From Mercenaria mercenaria (taxonomy: Eukaryota > Mollusca > Bivalvia > Venerida > Veneridae), in contig NC_069367.1 of NCBI RefSeq assembly GCF_021730395.1, positions 14,506,501 through 14,570,500 of the forward strand: a stretch of 64,000 nt of DNA, given 5' to 3'. The stretch's first letter is position 1, and the number at the start of each line of letters is the position of its first letter. The position numbers were made by a program, and so were the translations under genes. Below are positions 59,906-64,000 of the stretch, one piece after another. The notes below the pieces were generated by a model that was given only the letters and a program-made list of their open reading frames with translations, was not told the origin of the DNA and did no database searches.

Positions 59906-60647
59906 CAGTGGTAGTGGCAGTTGCAGTAGCAGCAGCGGCAGCAGAGGAATAAGTGACAGCAACAACAGCAGCAGGAGAAGAAGAGGTAGATGTACAAGAC
60001 GTATTAGTGGAAGCAGGTATAGTAGTATCAGTAGTAGCAGTTGTAGTAGTAGTAGTAGAAGTAGTAGTAGTAGTAGAAAAAGAAGAAGTACATGTAGTAA
60101 TAGCAATAGAAGTAGCGGCACCAGTAGTAGTAGTACAATCAAAATGTTAACTATTGGCAATGGAGGGTATTAGAGTTGTAGATCTAGTAAAATTGTCCGT
60201 TATGTTTGGTGGGGCTCACTTTTTAATAGATATTAACGTCGAAAGTCTTTTTAGGAGCCGGTGTTTTACACGGAAAGAGTAACTTTTTTAAATCTCAATG
60301 TCCGGGAATCGATATTGTATGAGAGTTCGAATGTAGTAATTTCGGCAGTGAGTATTTTACATGGAAGGAGTCACCTTTTCTATAGAATAATAATCGGGAT
60401 CGTTATTCTATGAGATTCGAAGGGATTCATCTTTAGGGAGTCAATATTTTACTTGGAGGGGTCAGTTTTCCTATAGAATAATGACCGTGGGGGGGGGGGG
60501 GTCGTTATTCAATAGAGTTTTCAAAGGGAGTCAGTTTTTTTATAAGGGGAGTCAATATTTTACAGGAAAGGAGTCACATTTTTTTCTATAGAATAATGAC
60601 CGGGGGTCGTTATTCTATGGGGGTCGAAGTACTTCATTACACCGGCG
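59275..60647. mobile_element. TIR element of 1.37 kb, absent from the paralogous site
   Basis: The left end 'cgccggtgtaatgaagtatt' plus 'tcgacccccatagaataatg' is mirrored at the right end ('cattattctatgg...' type, ending 'cttcattacaccggcg'). Terminal inverted repeats are about 75 bp. Units of 'ctatagaataatgaccgggg' recur inside in both orientations. It also holds C and G runs (59350, 60490) and a (TAG)n stretch. No transposase is seen. Copy 1 of the duplication reads across the site near 36350 without it. Confidence 0.75.
59875..60135. repeat. (TAG)n trinucleotide repeat
   Basis: Pure TAG/GTA at 59877-59902, then variants with GCA and GAA to about 60135. The 108-aa poly-Leu frame here is an artefact. 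Confidence 0.95.
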
Positions 60648-61332
60648 CGTTGGATAGGCCTACATATACTTCGTGGACGACTTAAAATGATTTCGTTGGA
60701 TATATTACCCCGCTTTTGCGCTATCTCTGTATTACAGAAGTTAGGATATAACCATACAGAGACTTAGAAGCGAGAAAAAGTCAACATTGTTAAAACGTTT
60801 CAATACGCCATAGTAGTCCAAAGGTTAAAAGAACACTAATTTAGAATGGATGTGAATATAGGTATCATTTTAACATCTATAAGCCAAGATAATCTTGATA
60901 ACCAACAAACAGAAAAAAAAATATATAGAAATTATAATTTGATTTGTTTAATATTGTTGCGTTGCTAAGTGCAGATATAGTGTCGATTTCCTTTTAAGTT
61001 TTTTTGCTTGTTTTCTTTTCAGCACATTACTATCAAACAAGCATGGTTATACATTGTCAAAATTGTTTATACACATTTCAAGTTCCTCAAAACATAATAA
61101 ACTATGGCGATCATGGTGGTATGCTATTCTCTGGAACTATATCACACTTGTTCCATTTCTTTCCTTTATAACAATACGCAACCTAATTATTTTTATTCGG
61201 TTTACTTTAAGAACATTTAAGACATCCTCGTACGGTTTAAGTATCTTTAAAATGTCATGGGAACATTTTTAAAAAACCAAATGTTATTTGTTGTTTTGCA
61301 ACCTTGACATGAATGTTATTTTGCCAAAATTA

Positions 61333-61547
61333 CTATTCATAGATTCCAACCTGGCATAATGCCAAATTATCATCAGTACCTTTGTTGTTTGGCTTCGTTA
61401 TTTTCACGTATTGTCCAACAATAACGGACATACAATTTAGTTCCACGACTTCCTTTGATAATCCTGGACCTCTGTAAAAAGCGCAGACATCTAGGGGACT
61501 GGTATGGTTACCAACTGTCACTGTTAAATCATGAAGCCTGAAGGCTA
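61333..61547 (-). CDS. FTP gene 2, terminal exon
   Basis: Acceptor ATTTCAG, 70 codons and TAG stop. The closing LALCQVGIYE matches the family's 'LTLCEVEVYG' end, so a stop here is natural. An N-glycosylation site NHT is present. Confidence 0.85.
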
Positions 61548-62424
61548 CTGAAATCGTATAATTATATGTATGCTGTATTTATAACTTGTGTAACAGTATT
61601 CGTCATATTTGTTTCGAAAATTATCTTACATGGCTGTGTGACACTTTCCTCTTGCTTAGAATTGATTTGTAGTATTAAAATAATAATAATAATTACGAAA
61701 ATTACAATATTTATTACAAAAGCAAGGGATCGAGTAGTAAGCTAATAAGCTTTTTTAGAAACTCTTTCCTGAATAATTTATTCTGGTCATAGGATAAACT
61801 AAAATGGCTACTTAGCGAAATAGTTTGAAAGTTTCGTATGCTGGAGAGATGCGACGATAACAAAATACGTTTGTTAAGTTTTATAACATTTGATAGTTTC
61901 TAAAAATCTGTAAGAGAAGTATTCAGATGTTTTAGAACTTGCAAATTTTTTTAGCTTTTTTAATTTTATGGCCAAAAATTAATATATCTCATGAAATGTC
62001 TGTGTTAAATGTTTGGCGAAAATTCATACATCTCATCACATGTCTGTGGTCTGTTTTTCTCTTTTACTTTTTAAATTTATCTTACCTGTAAATCAATATT
62101 GAAATGGGGCATCATATGTATAGATATTAAAAAATGAGGAAAAAAAAAAAACACCGTGATGCTATGAAAAATATTTTTACTGAACGAAGCAAAATGATTT
62201 ACCACTGTCTCTGTTTAAAATCTTCAGCTGCCGGATAGAATATGCTTGTAATAAGTTCACCTCCCACCACGTTGTGTCCTCCACATATACATCAGTGTAA
62301 GAGCATGCTTTTCCAGTATCACTGTTTTCTGTGTTCCATATTCCATCTGTTGCCAAATGTGCATTGTGATTATGGTATGTTGAGCTCTGATTTGCTGGTT
62401 TATCCATAGCCACATTTTGGATGT
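61333..62424 (-). CDS. FTP (F-type lectin-like) domain gene, 3' part; 5' exons beyond the window
   Basis: Two exons, 62203-62424 and 61333-61547, join in phase 1 and end in a stop, making one whole FTP domain of about 144 residues. The first encodes NIQNVAMDKPANQSSTYHNH-type start (its first codon is split), AHLATDGIWNTENSDTGKAC, SYTDVYVEDTTWWEVNLLQA and YSIRQLKILNRDS. The second encodes VAFRLHDLTVTVGNHTSPLD, VCAFYRGPGLSKEVVELNCM, VGQYVKITKPNNKG and LALCQVGIYE. It is the paralogue of the gene at 37.0-50.2 kb, so PAN and CCP exons are expected past 64 kb. RxD is E-V-N here, so both key residues differ and fucose binding is unlikely. Confidence 0.8.
62203..62424 (-). CDS. FTP gene 2, first FTP exon
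   Basis: 222 nt, phase 1 in and out, acceptor TTTATAG, donor AGTG|GTAAAT. Twelve nt longer than its paralogue at 39824-40033, which keeps the same borders. CSYTD replaces the more usual CTHTD. Confidence 0.85.
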
Positions 62425-62799
62425 CTATAAAGAACATCATCTTAACATTGATTGTTAAAACGCTACTCCTTTTACAAAAGTTTGTTAGGATGTCTAGGTA
62501 TTTCTGACAGAACATATTTCTTCATTTGCTATGGAAACGTGAAGCAGTAGAAAGATTACCTGAACACTATTTATTACTGGAATACAGTTAAATACGACAC
62601 TCACCCCATCAAAAACAAATCAAGAGAATTTATTCAATGATTTAACTGTGATATACTTTATTATAGACTGATATATCGGTTAATATTTAGGTTGTTGATC
62701 TGTCTGAAAGCAATATTGGCCGAGGACGTAGGTAAACCAAACTACACCCAGTATATTTAAACACTCACAGCCATATTTTTTCTCTTTCTCTCATAATAC

Positions 62800-64000
62800 A
62801 ATAAGTAACATTTATCGAAGTTTGCACATTTATTATATTTTCTCATGCTGAACGATGGTGCCAAATTTGATAAATATTATCAGGACATTTCATTTTAAAA
62901 TTTTACGCCCAAATTTACGCATTTGAAAAGTATACAAAAACATGGTAAATCGAAGGTGTTATACTAAAGCCTTTTTACGAAAATATATTTCTAAACAACG
63001 ATACAAGTTGCCAAAAACCTTACTTAGGACCGAGACCACATTTTAGAAAACACATCAAAACTTCAGATGTTTTAAACATGTGTTAGGTTATTGAACTCGT
63101 TCTAATCACCATTTCTCTCTTTACATTAAAAATACATTGGATTTTCTTAGATAAGTACAACGTAAGTTAGTTTTATTTAATTCGATCACAATTAACATTA
63201 TCCGACTTAAAAACACCTCATTTGCAAGACATGAACACATACATGACAAATGATTTGTTTTGATGTTTGAGTTTTTTTATCAAAATCCCAACGGTAACTT
63301 TATGGGGGAAAAAAGTGCAAATTTTGTGAAATTGAAACGTTCGAGTCTTCAACAAAACTATTAAGGTGGAATTAGATTGGGGCTAATTTTCCAATTTAAA
63401 ATGTTTAACTGTTGGATTACACAAAAAGTGTTATTTGCACATGAGTAAAATGAAATTCCAAACCTGTGTTTCGATATGACCTATTCCAAATGCAATTTTC
63501 AAACAAATTAAGTATTTTAAAAGAAAGAATAATTATGATTAGATACTGAAAATGTGAAAGGACAATCAGATCAAGATTTTGATAAAACCCGATAACAGTA
63601 AGTATGCGTTTATAACTATACTTAATAAACTTATTACTTAACTTCTTCAGTTTTCGTGCAAGTCTCGTCAAAACGTTCAATGACAGCAATATTTTCCGTT
63701 TAATTCAGGCTAAAGAACAAATTTATGGTATTTACAAACGTTAGAGGTGGTACCAAAGACTACGTTTTCAAAAACAAAAACAACAAAAAATATATAAATT
63801 GACGCATGCATGGCTTTTTTCACGACAGCAAGATTTTAACAGAGCACCGTTTGGTAATTGCGGGAAACATTGACAGGCGGCAAAGGCTTCGTTGTTTGGT
63901 ATTTCTTTTTAACTAACGCTTATATTTTGATACTGTTGAACGTCTGTCTTGCACTAACAGAAGTTTCTGTTACTGCACTTCTGTAAGTGAATGTGATTCC
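62800..64000. other. 1.2 kb without recognised features
   Basis: AT-rich sequence. The 63417-63689 frame is hydrophobic and low in complexity, with no splice-fitting context. No CCP or PAN exon was found, so the paralogous gene's upstream exons must lie further on. Confidence 0.5.

Larger units (their letters stand above)
56720..62800. repeat. segmental duplication, copy 2
   Basis: Same-strand, collinear match to 31310-41800 (blocks given there). This copy has normal sequence texture and an intact FTP terminal exon. It contains the 59275-60647 TIR element, which copy 1 lacks, and lacks three blocks found in copy 1. 57700-57990 also holds a mollusc-type repeat with 'cggacggacgcacgcacgca'. Confidence 0.8.

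Noticed and set aside
59834-60160. 108-aa poly-Leu frame
   Set aside because: Translation of the (TAG)n repeat on the minus strand.
1-64000. Reverse transcriptase, integrase, capsid or transposase coding regions
   Set aside because: Looked for characteristic motifs in the long frames and found none; the mobile elements seen are all non-coding.

Overview
The window looks like an intron-rich, AT-rich metazoan genome, most likely a bivalve mollusc (a venerid clam or relative). The reasons are short phased exons with GT/AG borders, metazoan extracellular domains (Ly6/uPAR, PAN/Apple, CCP/sushi, fucolectin-type FTP), and repeat families typical of bivalves: GGTCAAGGTCAC tandem arrays, GACCAGCATGGATCC foldbacks and tRNA-derived SINEs. 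Nothing bacterial is present. Most of the sequence is intron or repeat. All gene models come from reading splice sites and codon phase by eye; no search was run.

Layout. (1) 1-3.6 kb: nested tandem repeats. (2) 2.7-13.6 kb, minus strand: a short-chain dehydrogenase resembling 11-beta-hydroxysteroid dehydrogenase 1. Six exons join in phase and carry TGASTGIG, catalytic N and S, and YSEAK; the last exon is uncertain. Its introns hold a MITE, two hairpins, a 350-bp-arm inverted repeat and a TIR element. (3) 13.6-21.5 kb: no gene seen; a TIR element with a CGAAATTTCG array, a tRNA-like fragment and a tandem array. (4) 21.5-28.0 kb, plus strand: a secreted Ly6/uPAR-type protein with one complete and one incomplete LU domain, seven exons. 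(5) 28.1-38.9 kb: sequence of abnormal texture, full of inflated homopolymers, where recognisable features look blurred; the rest of the Ly6 gene should lie here. (6) 37.0-50.2 kb, minus strand: a secreted protein built as signal peptide, PAN/Apple, Cys linker, CCP, CCP and FTP; its last exon lies in the blurred region. (7) 50.2-56.7 kb: repeats and two orphan exon candidates. (8) 56.7-62.8 kb: a second copy of 31.3-41.8 kb in the same orientation, with a clean FTP gene end (61333-62424) whose upstream exons lie beyond the window, and a 1.37-kb TIR element absent from the first copy. (9) 62.8-64.0 kb: nothing recognised.

The PAN-CCP-FTP gene and its paralogue are secreted, lectin-like, multi-domain proteins of a kind expanded in molluscs and often linked to recognition or immunity. 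In both, the Arg of the canonical fucose-binding RxD motif is Glu, so classical fucose binding is doubtful. The most useful points are the tandem duplication with its structural differences, the blurred 11 kb (probably assembly error, possibly decay), the matched intron phases of the two LU domains, and several large inverted-repeat elements.
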